Positions 29,075-39,139 are shown, numbered from the stretch's first letter. The stretch is 64,000 nt of DNA from Sinorhizobium numidicum (GCF_029892045.1 NZ_CP120369.1:496001-560000), one strand, 5' to 3'. A program made the numbers and translations. The notes: a model not told the origin generated them from the sequence alone.

Positions 29075-30144
29075 CTGGCGGCTCCTTCATAAGACACGAG
29101 GTCGCCCTCGCTGAGAAATTTGGTGCCGTTCGAAACGACAATGTCACCGGCAGACAGGCCGGATTCGACGGAGAAGCGTCCACTGGCATAGGCTGTGACC
29201 TCCACGGGATGGAGGGAAACGGCGCTCGTCTTCGGATCGACGAGCCAGACGGCCGTCCGCCCCGCATGGGAGGCCATGGCCGACCAGGGCAACTCGATGA
29301 CGGTCTCAGGCTTGTACCGCGCGGTGGCTATCACGGCGCTCCCCAGGGGAACGTCAGGCGCATTTTCGAGAGCGAGCTTCACCCGGATCGTCCCAGTCGT
29401 GGTGTCGATGGCTGGCGATACTTCGCGGACCTTTGCCCGAAACTTGTCTTCGCCCGACAGGAGTCTGACCTCGGCGACGTCCTCAAGTGCGCGTCCGAGA
29501 AGAGCGGACTCATTGGCATTGATCACGGCGTCTCGGGGACCGTCATGGGCGAGCGTGAAAATAAGTTGGGCGGCCTGCGCCACCTGACCTACTTCGGCGT
29601 TCCTCGCAGTAATGATTCCGTTGGCATCCGCCTTGAGGTCCGTCTGGCCAAGCGTATCGCGGGCCGTATCCAACTGGGCCTGTGCGGACTGAACCGTGGC
29701 CTGTGTCGTTAAAAGAGCTTCGCGCGCGTTATCGAGGGCGGCCCTTGTGGTGACGCCTGTGGTGAAAAGGCTCTGCTGCCTGTCGAATGCCTGCCGCGCC
29801 TGCGTCTGCTGCGCCTCCGCAGATTGGAGATTGGCAAGTGCCACCTGGAGGTCAGCCGTCTGCTCTTTCGTATCGAGGCGTGCGAGAACCTGCCCAGCCT
29901 CGACGTGATCGCCGACATCGACCAGCCGTGCGATAATGCGACCGCTGACGCGGAATGAAAGATCGGACTGAACCCTGGCGCTGATCTCGCCAGTCGTCGA
30001 AGTGGTTTCCGACACCGGTACGGCTTGAACAGCAACCGTCTCCACATGTCGCGCGTTTTTCTGTCGAGCGTCTTCTTGAGGAGCGCAGGCCATGAGGCAT
30101 GCGATGGAAAGCCCTAGAAAAATACCTGTTGTTGAATGTGCCAT
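29071..30144 (-). CDS. RND efflux membrane fusion lipoprotein (first adaptor)
   Basis: A 357-residue adaptor and first gene of the efflux operon. The lipobox is LMAC (Cys20). Lipoyl half FRVSGRIIARLVDVGDHVEA, an Ala/Gln-rich coiled coil (QTQARQAFDRQQSLF) and the second half NGIITARNAEVGQVAQAAQL are clear. The protein joins the inner-membrane permease to an outer-membrane channel. Having two adaptors in one operon is less common than one. The promoter lies in the 70 bases before the divergent TetR gene. Confidence 0.9.
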   Translation of the reverse strand: MAHSTTGIFLGLSIACLMACAPQEDARQKNARHVETVAVQAVPVSETTSTTGEISARVQSDLSFRVSGRIIARLVDVGDHVEAGQVLARLDTKEQTADLQVALANLQSAEAQQTQARQAFDRQQSLFTTGVTTRAALDNAREALLTTQATVQSAQAQLDTARDTLGQTDLKADANGIITARNAEVGQVAQAAQLIFTLAHDGPRDAVINANESALLGRALEDVAEVRLLSGEDKFRAKVREVSPAIDTTTGTIRVKLALENAPDVPLGSAVIATARYKPETVIELPWSAMASHAGRTAVWLVDPKTSAVSLHPVEVTAYASGRFSVESGLSAGDIVVSNGTKFLSEGDLVSYEGAAR

Positions 30145-30180
30145 AAGCCGCCTCTCAAGTCGCTTTTAAAGCCGATTATA

Positions 30181-30202
30181 ATTGACTAACTAGAAAGTCA
30201 AT
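30181..30202. promoter_or_regulatory. TetR operator palindrome
   Basis: ATTGACT-N8-AGTCAAT, with perfect 7-bp arms, in the AT-rich gap between the efflux operon and the divergent TetR gene. Size and position fit a TetR-family repressor site covering both promoters; TTGACT could also form a -35 element. Confidence 0.65.
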
Positions 30203-30255
30203 GAAATTATGGTGACATGTTGAGGCCGCAGGATCTTTTAGTTAGGAATGTGAAC

Positions 30256-30873
30256 ATGAAAAAGCTGACGCGTGCTGAACAGAAGGCTCTCCGACCTGCC
30301 CAGATTCTCGATGCTGCCTTTGAGGAATTTATCGAACAAGGCTACACGGCGGCGCGCGTAGAAGATATCGCCGCGCGCATAGGAGTGACAAAGGGCACGG
30401 TCTATGTCTACTTTCCCACGAAGGAAGTTCTGTTTTCTGCCATGGCACGGCATATTGCAGTACCGTTCGAGGACGTTCTAGCCGACGCCAAGAAACTGAA
30501 CGGAAGTTGCGCGGAGCGGCTGAGGTCGCTGATCCTGCTTTTCTACGAACGGGTGATGGAGGACCGCAGAACCCGGGAATTGCTGCGCTTCGCTATCTCT
30601 GAGGGTGTGCGTTTCCCCCAACTCATTGATGACCACTATGCAGAGCTCATAGAGCCGATCCTCGTCACGGGGCAGGCGCTCATCGATGAAGGTGTCCGTC
30701 AGGGTGAGTTTCGGGACGGGCCTGCGGCGCTTGCACGTGTCATACTTGCGCCTGCGTTGGCGTTGATTGTCGAAGCGCTGATCCACGACGGTCGTCGCGA
30801 TCTTGAAACGCCGAGATATATCGAGGCCCATCTTGATCTGGCCTTACATGGTCTTGCTGCCGCTAGCAGTTGA
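30256..30873 (+). CDS. TetR-family repressor
   Basis: A 205-residue regulator from the ATG at 30256, which has AGGA 7 bases upstream; the frame is open to 30217. The N-terminal HTH reads ILDAAFEEFIEQGYTAARVE, then IAARIGVTKGTVYVYFPTKE. An all-helical ligand domain follows, resembling the AcrR/RutR-type C terminus. It diverges from the RND operon and most likely represses it and itself through the palindrome at 30181-30202. Confidence 0.9.
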   Translation: MKKLTRAEQKALRPAQILDAAFEEFIEQGYTAARVEDIAARIGVTKGTVYVYFPTKEVLFSAMARHIAVPFEDVLADAKKLNGSCAERLRSLILLFYERVMEDRRTRELLRFAISEGVRFPQLIDDHYAELIEPILVTGQALIDEGVRQGEFRDGPAALARVILAPALALIVEALIHDGRRDLETPRYIEAHLDLALHGLAAASS

Positions 30874-30961
30874 TCGCGCGAAACGGGTGCTTGCTTGATC
30901 TGAAAATCGGCCGCTCTACCGGAAAACGTTTCTTCTCGAAGTCACAGAAACAGCGGACGCG

Positions 30962-32010
30962 TCACGTAGCCGCCAATGAAAACTGTGTGACGATCAAAAA
31001 CTTCCCGTTGTCGCTCCCGCTCCCGGCTGGAGGGCCAAAGACATATCTGGCTCGCCCATCAGTCGGGGATAAGAACAGGCGTGCGACGGGATAGATTCCG
31101 ATGTCTTGGTTTCGAGCGATATCTGCGAAACGCGCCTCTTGCCCGGAGCAAATCGTGTTGAACCACACGACGACGTGAAGTCCCGCGGTCGTGCCGACGA
31201 TGTCGATGTCGCCGGCAAAATCGCGGGTCATTGACGCAAGAAATACGGCGCGTCTTTCTGCGTTAAGTCTCCGCATTCTGCGGACGTGCCGCTCGTAACC
31301 ACCAGTCTCGATCAGCGCGGCGAGAGCCTCTTGCTCGAACGTGGATGTGTGCCGGTCGGCAATCCGCTTGCAATCGATGAAGGCATCGACAAGAGGACAA
31401 GAGGATGCGGGAGCACGACGTATCCGAGCCTGAGCGTCGGCGGCAGGGTCTTTGAGACCGTTCCGACATAGATGACGCGGCCTTGCGCAGACAGATAGCG
31501 AGGCGGAATGGGGTCAACGTTGTACCGATACTCGCTGTCGTAGTCATCCTCGATGACATAAGCATTTGCCGACGCGGCCCACTCCATCAATGCTTGGCGA
31601 TGCGCAGCAGGCAACACCCCTCCCAGGGGAAACTGGTGGCTGGGCGTCACATATGCCACCACGATGTCGCCAGCCTCGGGAAGCTTCGTGGTGTCTATGC
31701 CATGAGCGCCACAGGGTACGGCAACGATGTTTGCTCCGACGGCGAGCATCACGTTCTTGGCCATGGCATAGCACGGGTCTTCGACCACGACGCGGTCGCC
31801 GGGATTGACAAGGACCCGAACACAGAGATCCAGTGCCTGCTGCGATCCGTTTACAACGATGATCTGGCAGAGATCGCAGCTGATGCCCCTTGACCGCCAG
31901 ACGTAGCCCTGCAATGCAAGGATCGGCTTCCTGCTGGATCATCGTATCCCAATCTGTCGCGATGCCTGAGGAAGGCGGTGTTTAGCGCCTTTCGCTTGCG
32001 TCTTTTGCGA
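30962..32010 (-). pseudogene. MocR-type (GntR/aminotransferase) regulator, multiply frameshifted
   Basis: The aminotransferase-like domain is readable in several frames: LGYDDPAGSRS (about 31950), then QIIVVNGSQQALDLCVRVLV, AYVIEDDYDSEYRYNVDPIP and VGTVSKTLPPTLRLGYVVLP with the PLP lysine. After a frameshift near 31395 come AFIDCKRIADRHTSTFEQEA and AGLHVVVWFNTICSGQEARF. At least three indels are present, and the N-terminal GntR winged helix is not recognisable. The gene is dead. Confidence 0.78.
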
Positions 32011-32084
32011 ACCGGCCCGTAAGCCTGCGGATTTATCCAGGCCGATTGGTCGTTGCGGCCGAGGGCCGTATGCTTTGCGAACAC

Positions 32085-32290
32085 GCGGGTTATTGAACGT
32101 AGCCACCCTCAAGGTGCCGCGGACGATCTACGACTGGCGGCATTATCTTGCCGTAAACGCCAGCCCGGTGCTTTACGCAATGGCGCGCCGTTTGTGGAAT
32201 TGCCGCCTGCCTTCAGGCAGTTGCAAGACCAGATGCTTCGCCGCCCCGGCGGTGATCGTGAGATGGTCGACATCCTTGGCGGCGCCCTCT
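32085..32290 (+). pseudogene. istA: IS21-family IstA transposase, C-terminal remnant
   Basis: TIYDWRHYLAV in one frame, then after a shift RKRQPGALRNGAPFVELPPA followed by FRQLQDQMLRRPGGDREMVD. This is the end of an IS21 IstA protein. No istB follows and the catalytic domain is missing, so only a scrap of the element remains. Confidence 0.7.
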
Positions 32291-32467
32291 CGGAGGGCTC
32301 TTCTGTTAGTTGATCGCTGCGATCCACTCGCCGGATGCCGATTTGGCGAACTTCCCCCCGTCCGCGGCGCGCAAATCCCTGGTTCTTCGACATTCCCAAC
32401 GACAAGGGCGTCAAAGAGCGCTTCTGGTTCAATCTACGCACCTAGCCTTGCCTAAGAGGAAGAATCC

Positions 32468-32635
32468 ATGCACCAGAACGCCATAATCGCGATCGCAGCC
32501 ACCCTCGGTATAGCGGCTGGCGCCGGCGGCACCTACATCGCAACCTCCGAGCCGAAAGTTGAAGCTCAGGCCATCTCGAAAGCAGAACTGGTGGCGCTAT
32601 CTCCGCTGATCCATCTCTTTGCCCTAACCTCCTAG
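32468..32635 (+). CDS. Small putative exported or membrane-anchored protein
   Basis: A 55-residue frame with a good ribosome site (AGAGGAAG, 5 bases before the ATG). It starts MHQNAIIAIAATLGIAAGAG, a hydrophobic segment like a signal or anchor, followed by a short polar tail (EPKVEAQAISKAELVAL). Just upstream another frame ends FFDIPNDKGVKERFWFNLR and stop, probably the 3' end of a truncated gene. I do not recognise the family. It sits between an IS21 remnant and a nitrilase-like gene, so it may itself be cut short. Confidence 0.35.
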   Translation: MHQNAIIAIAATLGIAAGAGGTYIATSEPKVEAQAISKAELVALSPLIHLFALTS

Positions 32636-32755
32636 ACCTCCCCCAGCATGGTCTTGAACAGAGGCAAAGGGACTGACGTCTCGGGTCGGTTGTATTGGTC
32701 CGATCGTTTCGGCGGGTTGCTGGGGAACTACGTCCGGAACGTGGAAGGCCTCACA

Positions 32756-33685
32756 ATGATCCAAAACGGAAATCTCAAACGTCGTGTACGCGCTCGCGCG
32801 GCAAAGACCGGCGAATCTTACACCGCAGCTCTTCACCACATCCGCCAGCCATCGGCCAAGCTTGCCATCCACTCAATACGGCTTGCTGTGGCGCAAACCT
32901 CTCTATTTAAAGATCCTCGCGACAAGTTTGCGCTTCGAGCGAGTGGGACGGAGCTGCGCGCCCTGATGATGGACGCTCATAGAGCAGGCGCTCGCGTAAT
33001 CCATTTCCCTGAAGGCGCGACATGCTCGCCCAACAAGCGGCTTATGTCAGAGAGCGGCCCCAAGGAGATCGGCCCCTCAGACTGGGGACGGTACGACTGG
33101 GCGACTTTGCGTTCAGAATTGGCGGCCACCAGCGAGCTGGCGAAGAAATTGAAGCTATGGACGGTGCTTGGGTCCGTCCATCAGCTCACACCTCCTCATC
33201 GGCCGCATAATAGCCTCTACGTCATATCTGATTGCGGAACACTGGTGACCCGCTACGATGAGCGCATGCTATCGAATACCAAAATTTCCTTTATGTATTC
33301 GCCTGAAAAATTGCCGGTGACATTCGAAGTGTATGGCGTGCGGTTCGGCTGCGCACTCGGGATGGAATCACACTATCCAGAGTTATTCACGGAGTATGAG
33401 CGGCTTGAGGCAGATTGCGTTCTGTTCTCGACTACAGGCGAAATCCCTTCCGCCGCCCCAGCTTTCGCCGCGGAGGTGTTGGGCCACGCTGCCACCAATA
33501 TGTATTGGGTCAGCTACGCAGCTCACGCGCCGCAAAGCGTAGCTATTCCTGCTGGGATAGCATCGCCAGATGGCCGCTGGGCAGCCCAATGCGCGGCAGA
33601 TGGCTCAACTTCGATCTCCGTCACCGATGTTACCATTGACCGGGAGCATCCGGCGCGGCCCTGGCGGCGAAGCGCTCGCGCCTAA
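32756..33685 (+). CDS. Carbon-nitrogen hydrolase (nitrilase superfamily)
   Basis: A 309-residue protein. The ATG at 32756 has GGAAGG 7 bases upstream. The first 40 residues (LKRRVRARAAKTGESYTAAL) form a basic leader seen on some family members. The hydrolase core has the Glu of VIHFPEGATCS and the Cys of RFGCALGMESHYPELF. The region of the usual catalytic Lys reads TRYDERMLSNTKIS, where Arg appears at the typical lysine site and a Lys lies further on, so activity is uncertain. It probably hydrolyses an amide or nitrile. Confidence 0.75.
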   Translation: MIQNGNLKRRVRARAAKTGESYTAALHHIRQPSAKLAIHSIRLAVAQTSLFKDPRDKFALRASGTELRALMMDAHRAGARVIHFPEGATCSPNKRLMSESGPKEIGPSDWGRYDWATLRSELAATSELAKKLKLWTVLGSVHQLTPPHRPHNSLYVISDCGTLVTRYDERMLSNTKISFMYSPEKLPVTFEVYGVRFGCALGMESHYPELFTEYERLEADCVLFSTTGEIPSAAPAFAAEVLGHAATNMYWVSYAAHAPQSVAIPAGIASPDGRWAAQCAADGSTSISVTDVTIDREHPARPWRRSARA

Positions 33686-33924
33686 CTCTACGCTCCTCAT
33701 CAGGTGGACGGCGACGTGAGAAGCGACAGCCGCGACCAATTCTGATTAGAAATACGGTCAGGGCAGCCCCCTGGCCGCGACTTGATCCCTTCGGGCCGGC
33801 TGCCGACTTGGCCGGATCGCGCCCCTTATTGGTCATATAGGCCGCAGGTGCCTTTTCTCGAAAGCAGACGTCGAATAGGCTTTGACCTTGCCACCCAGCA
33901 ATAGGCAGCGATCGTCGGCGGCTG

Positions 33925-34133
33925 CTGATACTCATCGCCGAGCGCCGCGACAGACGACGCGAACCTTCCGATGACGAGGTTCGCCGCGCAGCCGCACTAT
34001 ACCGTGAGTACTACGCCCCGAGGCCTTCCGCGTCGTCAGCGATTACGTGCTCGGCGCATCCTTCGCGCCGGACGGCAGACACCGGGCACTTCTCAAGAAG
34101 GCATCTGCGGAGCTGCACAGAACAATGAACTAG
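33925..34133 (+). pseudogene. Unrecognised 3' gene remnant
   Basis: Two plus-strand frames join into what looks like a coding C terminus: PSDDEVRRAAALYREYYA and, after a shift near 34018, AFRVVSDYVLGASFAPDGRH followed by ALLKKASAELHRTMN and a stop. The amino-acid pattern looks like real protein, but I do not recognise the family. It ends beside the stop of the giant NTPase gene on the other strand. Confidence 0.3.
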
Positions 34134-34135
34134 AT

Positions 34136-37100
34136 TCATCGCTCATGCGCACCAACTATCGCGTCAACTCCATAAAGTTCCATCTTAAGCATGCTATCTA
34201 TTAGATCTAGGATCTTAGCCCGCAATGGAGGGTCACCTTCGGATACCGCGTATTCCTTTTTTATTATATCTTGCAGTTGATGCAAATCCATTGATCTCCG
34301 ACCTGCCGCGTTGCCATTTTTGCCGATGTCATCCATGAGAATCTTAGTGGCAGCGACCACAATATCGTCAACCTTGCATTCAGCCTGCTCAAGTGCATGG
34401 AAGAACCCATACGAGCCCCCTTCGAAGGCGGGTGAACGAATGAAGTCATGCGCAAGTTCACGATATCGGTCGAACTGGTCAGGCTTCACGTTTCTGAAAA
34501 CATCGCCTGCTTGGCTCCTTACCTGCTTGTCGTCGTCATTGAAGCTGCGCCGCAAAATTGTTTCGGCTCGGTATCTGAATTCGGCATCCTCGATGGCGTG
34601 AGACGCGACGTCGGCCATCAGGCGGCGATATACCACGCCGTCCTTGGCAAGCGCATCTGCCAAAGAACAGAACACTTCAGCTTGAAAGCTCTGCCAGAAT
34701 ACAAGCCATGCGGCGATCGCCCGGGTGTTAGGATCGCCGTGAACGATCATGCGATACAGCAGCCGGTGTCCCGCCTCTGGTACAAAGCGCAGGATGTACG
34801 GCAGCAACCTGACACCATGATGTGTGACTAGTGGAGCCAACCAATCGCTCTCATCCGGGCTGCCCGCAAAAGCAGATCTTCGTCGAATGACTCTCTCAAT
34901 GGCGTAGGCGATCCGAACGGAGGCCGCCTTTGCAAACGTCGGAAACCGCCGGGATAGGAAAGCAGCTTTCACCCACGCCGCCTGGAAGTGGGCAGGTTGG
35001 TTGAAGATTTCGGGGTGCCCCGAGATGCGCTCCAGCAGCCTCGCACAGCGCGCTTTATCCGAATTGTAGAGCGGCAGGGCGGCACGAACCAGGCAGCAGC
35101 GAACACTGACCAAAGGCTCAACGGCGGCGCGCCTTTCGGCAATCGACCAAGCCGGTTCGACAACTTCGGGTACGCGCCACAGAATGTTTCCCAACGCTTC
35201 TGCCGCCGCCCCACGAGCGCCATTCACGCCACGAACATGCAGATGCCCTTGACTAATCAGGTCTTCGACTGTTGTGACCTCTCTTTCGGTATTTGACCTG
35301 TCGACGGCATCGGTCTCGTTGGCGTCTCCGTTTTCTACATACCAGACAAGGATCTCAAAAATCAGTGGATCAGCAGCTACTTCCGGGTTCTTCTCGATCA
35401 GACGAGCAATTTCGCTCCCATACGCCCGTTCTTCCCTTTCATGAACCGTTACAATTGCGCGCTTCAAGGCTTCAAGGCTCGCTCCCTCGGACTCCGCTAA
35501 CCCCCAAAGCAGGTGGCTTATGTATGCGTGATTAGCGCCGGGGGGTATCTTTTCCAGGAAAGCTGAGAATCTTTGCGGTTGTTCCTTGGCTTGGTGTTGG
35601 AGTTCGCCGGCAAGTTGCCTCGCGCCCCCTTCCACAAATGTGCGGCCTCGGCGGCGGTGGTCGTCGTTATCGTATTTCAGTATTGCTGAAAGCCAATGTT
35701 CGTCGGTCATTCTTGCAGCTTTGTCGCGCTTTAGTGGCGATTGAACCCAGTGAGCTTCAAGATGATCGGGCTCCGGCAGCTTGTCCGTGCGAAACTTCCT
35801 TCGAAGTTGAGCAAGAGTCTTCCTCGTCAATGGCGACAGAGCTTCGTCTCCGATGCTATCGAGAATGCACCAAACCTCATGACCCGACCGGTTAAGGTGG
35901 TATGTAGCTCCCGATCGGGTTCGCCACGGCTCTTCCTCCCCGTCAGCTTTGATGCGCTGCAGCAGCTTTGATGCGAAATCAAGCTCAGGCTTGTGACCGG
36001 CTATCAAGTTATCGAATTTTGCAATTCCGTCTGCCTGCAGGTGCGGCAGCGCGGCTCGCGCCGCAGATGCAAATGACTTCCAATCGGCCCCGTTCCAACC
36101 GGCGTCAAAAATATGCCTGCAACCGAGAAGTTCGACAAACAGATCTTTTAGGGCACTTCCATTGACGGCGATCGTCTCAAGCCAGATATGAGCGCAGACT
36201 TCGTGCTTGCCGGGATCGATCCTTTTTAGTATCTCGCGCGCCTTATCGGGAGACCCCAACGCAACCTTTGCCAAAGCATCACGAAACATGCTCAGGAAGG
36301 CATCTGCACCGAAATGGTTCCCAGAAGCAAAACGCATCATAAATGAGTAATCGTTGATGCCGTTCGAATTCTTCAACACGATCGAATCTACAGATCGAAT
36401 GAACGTCTCGATCGTTCCGTCAATGAAGACTTCCGGCGCCTTCTTCGCCAACTCTCCAAGTGAATGTGCATCAAGGTCTCGGAACTCATCTCTTTCAAAT
36501 GGATGCAGCCCCGGGTGAGCCTCGAACCAAGCTTCAAAATACGCCTTCAACACCTTTTCGGCGCCGTGAGGATTCTCGCCCGCCCACGTATGAAGCAACA
36601 AGTCTCGATTGTTTTGACCTCGGCCTTCGAACATTTCGGGAGGATTCGAACGTGTAACGCGAGCACAGAGGTCAACCAGGGTATCGTCCGGCTTCTGCCG
36701 CTTAACAAAGCCGAACCAATTGAGTAATCGCTTTGCTCGTTCGGGATCGCCTGCCCACCATTTGTCGAGGAGACCCGCGACTTCCACTGGTCGCTCAGAT
36801 GCAATATTAGACATCCACCAAAGGACGGTGTCGGCCCGCTCCGTGTTCGCGCCGAGGAGCTGTTTCGGCACCCATCCGTCTGCTTGTAACCTGTCAAACC
36901 AACCAGGTGATGCGAAGAAAGCATATCTGACCAACGCTGGAATTGGTCCGCTCTTCGTATCAACCAAGACGACGATATCGCGTTCTTCCGGTGTAGGATC
37001 GATCAGCGATCCTAGCCACTGTGCTGCGGCGACCTGAATGTGATAACGGATTTTCGGATTTCCTACCACGGAGCGCAGTTCACGGAGATACCGGGCATCA

Positions 37101-38860
37101 TCCACCTGCCGCAGATTTTCTAGTATCTGGCGGACTTGTGTCCGCCGAAAGAGATGTTGCTCGGTTTGAAGCAGTAGCGCTTCCAAGGATATGTTCCTGC
37201 CCGCAAATGTAAGGGCATAGACGTAGTCAAAAAAGCTCTCGTGAAAGAAATTGACGTTACCGCGGGACCGAACGAGCAGCCCTTCGGAAGGTAAAACGTG
37301 TAGGGCTCCGCCAAAGCTAGACAACATCGTATCCGGCGCGTCTAATCGTTGCCGTTCACTCATCCACTCTGCTAGGCGTGACAGGGGCTCCAGAACGTCC
37401 CATGATATGGTTCGATCTGTTCCAAGGGCCTTGCGTTTCTTTTCCAGCAGAAGACGAAACAACTCGTTGCGTGAGCTGAATGTGGGAGCGGAGGGATCGT
37501 ATGTTTCGAAGAAAAGCGCCAAATTTAGGGGCAGCCGCAAGAGTTCGATCTGGTTGGGAGAAAACTGAGCAACAGCCACTGATTTCGACAATAAGAGTGG
37601 CTTTACTGAATTTTCCCAATCCAATAGTTGAACATCAATATGCTCGACGCCATGAGCTTCTTTAAGAGCCTTCAGTCGATCATCATTTTCGAGGTCAAAA
37701 GTACGGCACGAAATAACAATAACAACACTTCCAAAATTCCTTACATCGTCGACAAGCTTGAGTACTGCTTGCTTGATTGCGCCGTTTCGTCCAGATATCT
37801 CACTAATTGCATCAACTTGATCTACGATGAGTACAGATTTCTGCCCAATCGAGACGCCCCTCAGTGTCGCAACCGGGCTCTCCTCGCGACCAGTGATTGC
37901 CTTGCCAAAGGCCTGCGGGCTCTTGCAATCCAAATAGTGGTCGACGCGAAACGCCAGATGAGTCGTCGAAGCTAATGACAACTTTGCAATGAGCTCGCGA
38001 ATGACACCGGACTTGCCTGCGCCGGCAACACCCGTGAGCAAGATAACCGGAGGGCCGTTTGGATCGGCGATTCTGTCTGCGAGTTGTTGGGCTTCTGGTC
38101 GAACGAGAGCCTCACGCCCTGCGCCAAAGGGAATGTATGTGTCAAGATATGCAGCAGTCTCGGCCTGCAACCTTTGTGCAAGCGTCGTGTCGAGGGCGTA
38201 GTCCTTAAGCTTTAGCTTTCCCTCCTTTTGGATCTCTGCTCTCGCACTCTCGGTCGTGATTTCTCGATTTATCCGCTGAATTAAGAACTCTTGAAGAATC
38301 TCAAATCCAGTTTGTAGTTTATTGTCAAAATAGAAATCACAGTACGTGTCGATAATGCTTTCTATAGTGCGTTGGCTCTCTACTCGAAAGTGGCAACGAT
38401 TTAACCAACCGAAAGCGGTTTCATCATCAACACCCCATGAAAGTTTGAGTTCATCTAAATTTGCGCTGGCACCCTTGCCCAAAGATTTGACGAATTCATC
38501 TTCATCCTTGGCAATTTCTGCCTTTCCAACAAGATCGGCAATATCTCTCGCCGGATGTTGTGAGACGAAGACACATAGATCGTCACTTGTCGAGGAAAAC
38601 CGATGTTTGAACGCTTCGAGAATGCCTTCTCTCTTCAGTGCAGCGAGAGTCCAGTTTCCATTTGGACTGGATATTTTCGTTTGATGCCATTCGGTGATGC
38701 CATTACGAACTAATGAAAACTCAAATCCCTTGAAGGAGGGATCAATCCCCTCAAAGGTTAAGGCGGAAGACTTGCCGCCAATGACATCCAGCAACTGCAG
38801 AACGAGCCATTTGGCTTCATATCGATTGCCTAATTTGTCCGCAATCCCTCCAGAAAACAT
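34136..38860 (-). CDS. Giant nuclease/NTPase protein, probable Avs-like defence NTPase
   Basis: A 1574-residue protein with no frameshift. Residues 1-130 look like a PD-(D/E)xK-type nuclease: GNRYEAKW (11-18), TFEGID (35-40) and the EWHQTK core (57-62), as in Mrr/DUF4297-like enzymes. An NTPase follows with Walker A GVAGAGKS (277-284), Walker B SVLIVDQVD (342-350) and an arginine-containing IVISCRTFD. The remaining 1100 or so residues are helix-rich without a named domain and could be a repeat-based sensor. This nuclease-NTPase-long C-terminal order recalls the STAND/Avs anti-phage proteins. Its base composition is visibly more AT-rich than its neighbours, so it was probably acquired. Assignment to an Avs type cannot be made by eye. 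Confidence 0.6.
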   Translation of the reverse strand: MFSGGIADKLGNRYEAKWLVLQLLDVIGGKSSALTFEGIDPSFKGFEFSLVRNGITEWHQTKISSPNGNWTLAALKREGILEAFKHRFSSTSDDLCVFVSQHPARDIADLVGKAEIAKDEDEFVKSLGKGASANLDELKLSWGVDDETAFGWLNRCHFRVESQRTIESIIDTYCDFYFDNKLQTGFEILQEFLIQRINREITTESARAEIQKEGKLKLKDYALDTTLAQRLQAETAAYLDTYIPFGAGREALVRPEAQQLADRIADPNGPPVILLTGVAGAGKSGVIRELIAKLSLASTTHLAFRVDHYLDCKSPQAFGKAITGREESPVATLRGVSIGQKSVLIVDQVDAISEISGRNGAIKQAVLKLVDDVRNFGSVVIVISCRTFDLENDDRLKALKEAHGVEHIDVQLLDWENSVKPLLLSKSVAVAQFSPNQIELLRLPLNLALFFETYDPSAPTFSSRNELFRLLLEKKRKALGTDRTISWDVLEPLSRLAEWMSERQRLDAPDTMLSSFGGALHVLPSEGLLVRSRGNVNFFHESFFDYVYALTFAGRNISLEALLLQTEQHLFRRTQVRQILENLRQVDDARYLRELRSVVGNPKIRYHIQVAAAQWLGSLIDPTPEERDIVVLVDTKSGPIPALVRYAFFASPGWFDRLQADGWVPKQLLGANTERADTVLWWMSNIASERPVEVAGLLDKWWAGDPERAKRLLNWFGFVKRQKPDDTLVDLCARVTRSNPPEMFEGRGQNNRDLLLHTWAGENPHGAEKVLKAYFEAWFEAHPGLHPFERDEFRDLDAHSLGELAKKAPEVFIDGTIETFIRSVDSIVLKNSNGINDYSFMMRFASGNHFGADAFLSMFRDALAKVALGSPDKAREILKRIDPGKHEVCAHIWLETIAVNGSALKDLFVELLGCRHIFDAGWNGADWKSFASAARAALPHLQADGIAKFDNLIAGHKPELDFASKLLQRIKADGEEEPWRTRSGATYHLNRSGHEVWCILDSIGDEALSPLTRKTLAQLRRKFRTDKLPEPDHLEAHWVQSPLKRDKAARMTDEHWLSAILKYDNDDHRRRGRTFVEGGARQLAGELQHQAKEQPQRFSAFLEKIPPGANHAYISHLLWGLAESEGASLEALKRAIVTVHEREERAYGSEIARLIEKNPEVAADPLIFEILVWYVENGDANETDAVDRSNTEREVTTVEDLISQGHLHVRGVNGARGAAAEALGNILWRVPEVVEPAWSIAERRAAVEPLVSVRCCLVRAALPLYNSDKARCARLLERISGHPEIFNQPAHFQAAWVKAAFLSRRFPTFAKAASVRIAYAIERVIRRRSAFAGSPDESDWLAPLVTHHGVRLLPYILRFVPEAGHRLLYRMIVHGDPNTRAIAAWLVFWQSFQAEVFCSLADALAKDGVVYRRLMADVASHAIEDAEFRYRAETILRRSFNDDDKQVRSQAGDVFRNVKPDQFDRYRELAHDFIRSPAFEGGSYGFFHALEQAECKVDDIVVAATKILMDDIGKNGNAAGRRSMDLHQLQDIIKKEYAVSEGDPPLRAKILDLIDSMLKMELYGVDAIVGAHER

Positions 38861-38987
38861 GCCAGCCCCGACTCAACAGTTTGAATGTCAATACATTGAC
38901 CTGCGGCCTATGGTTCTGCAAGACGAACCAGATGGAGGGCACAGCCATAGGCTGTCGAACCTGGCCCGATTGGGACTCGTATTGGCG

Positions 38988-39050
38988 TGGTGGCGGCCGT
39001 GGATATCGAACCCGCACGGGCGAAGGCCGAGGCATTTTAGGTCTGATGCT
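38988..39050 (-). other. Degenerate tRNA-Leu-like 3' end, possible attachment-site remnant
   Basis: On the minus strand the sequence contains GACCTAAAATGCCTCGG, CTTCGCCCGTGCGGGTTCGA and CCACGGCCGCCACCA. These resemble the anticodon loop (UAA), variable arm plus T-arm, and CCA end of a rhizobial tRNA-Leu. The anticodon and acceptor stems do not pair properly, so it is not a working tRNA. A tRNA 3' end beside a tyrosine recombinase is typical of island attachment sites. Confidence 0.4.
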
Positions 39051-39139
39051 CCGAAAGCTGCCGGTCCGCTCCGGCCCCCCGACACTCCTCGCTTTCGCGC
39101 GTTCTGCGGACGGCCAATGGTGGCCGAAGGAGAACTCAA

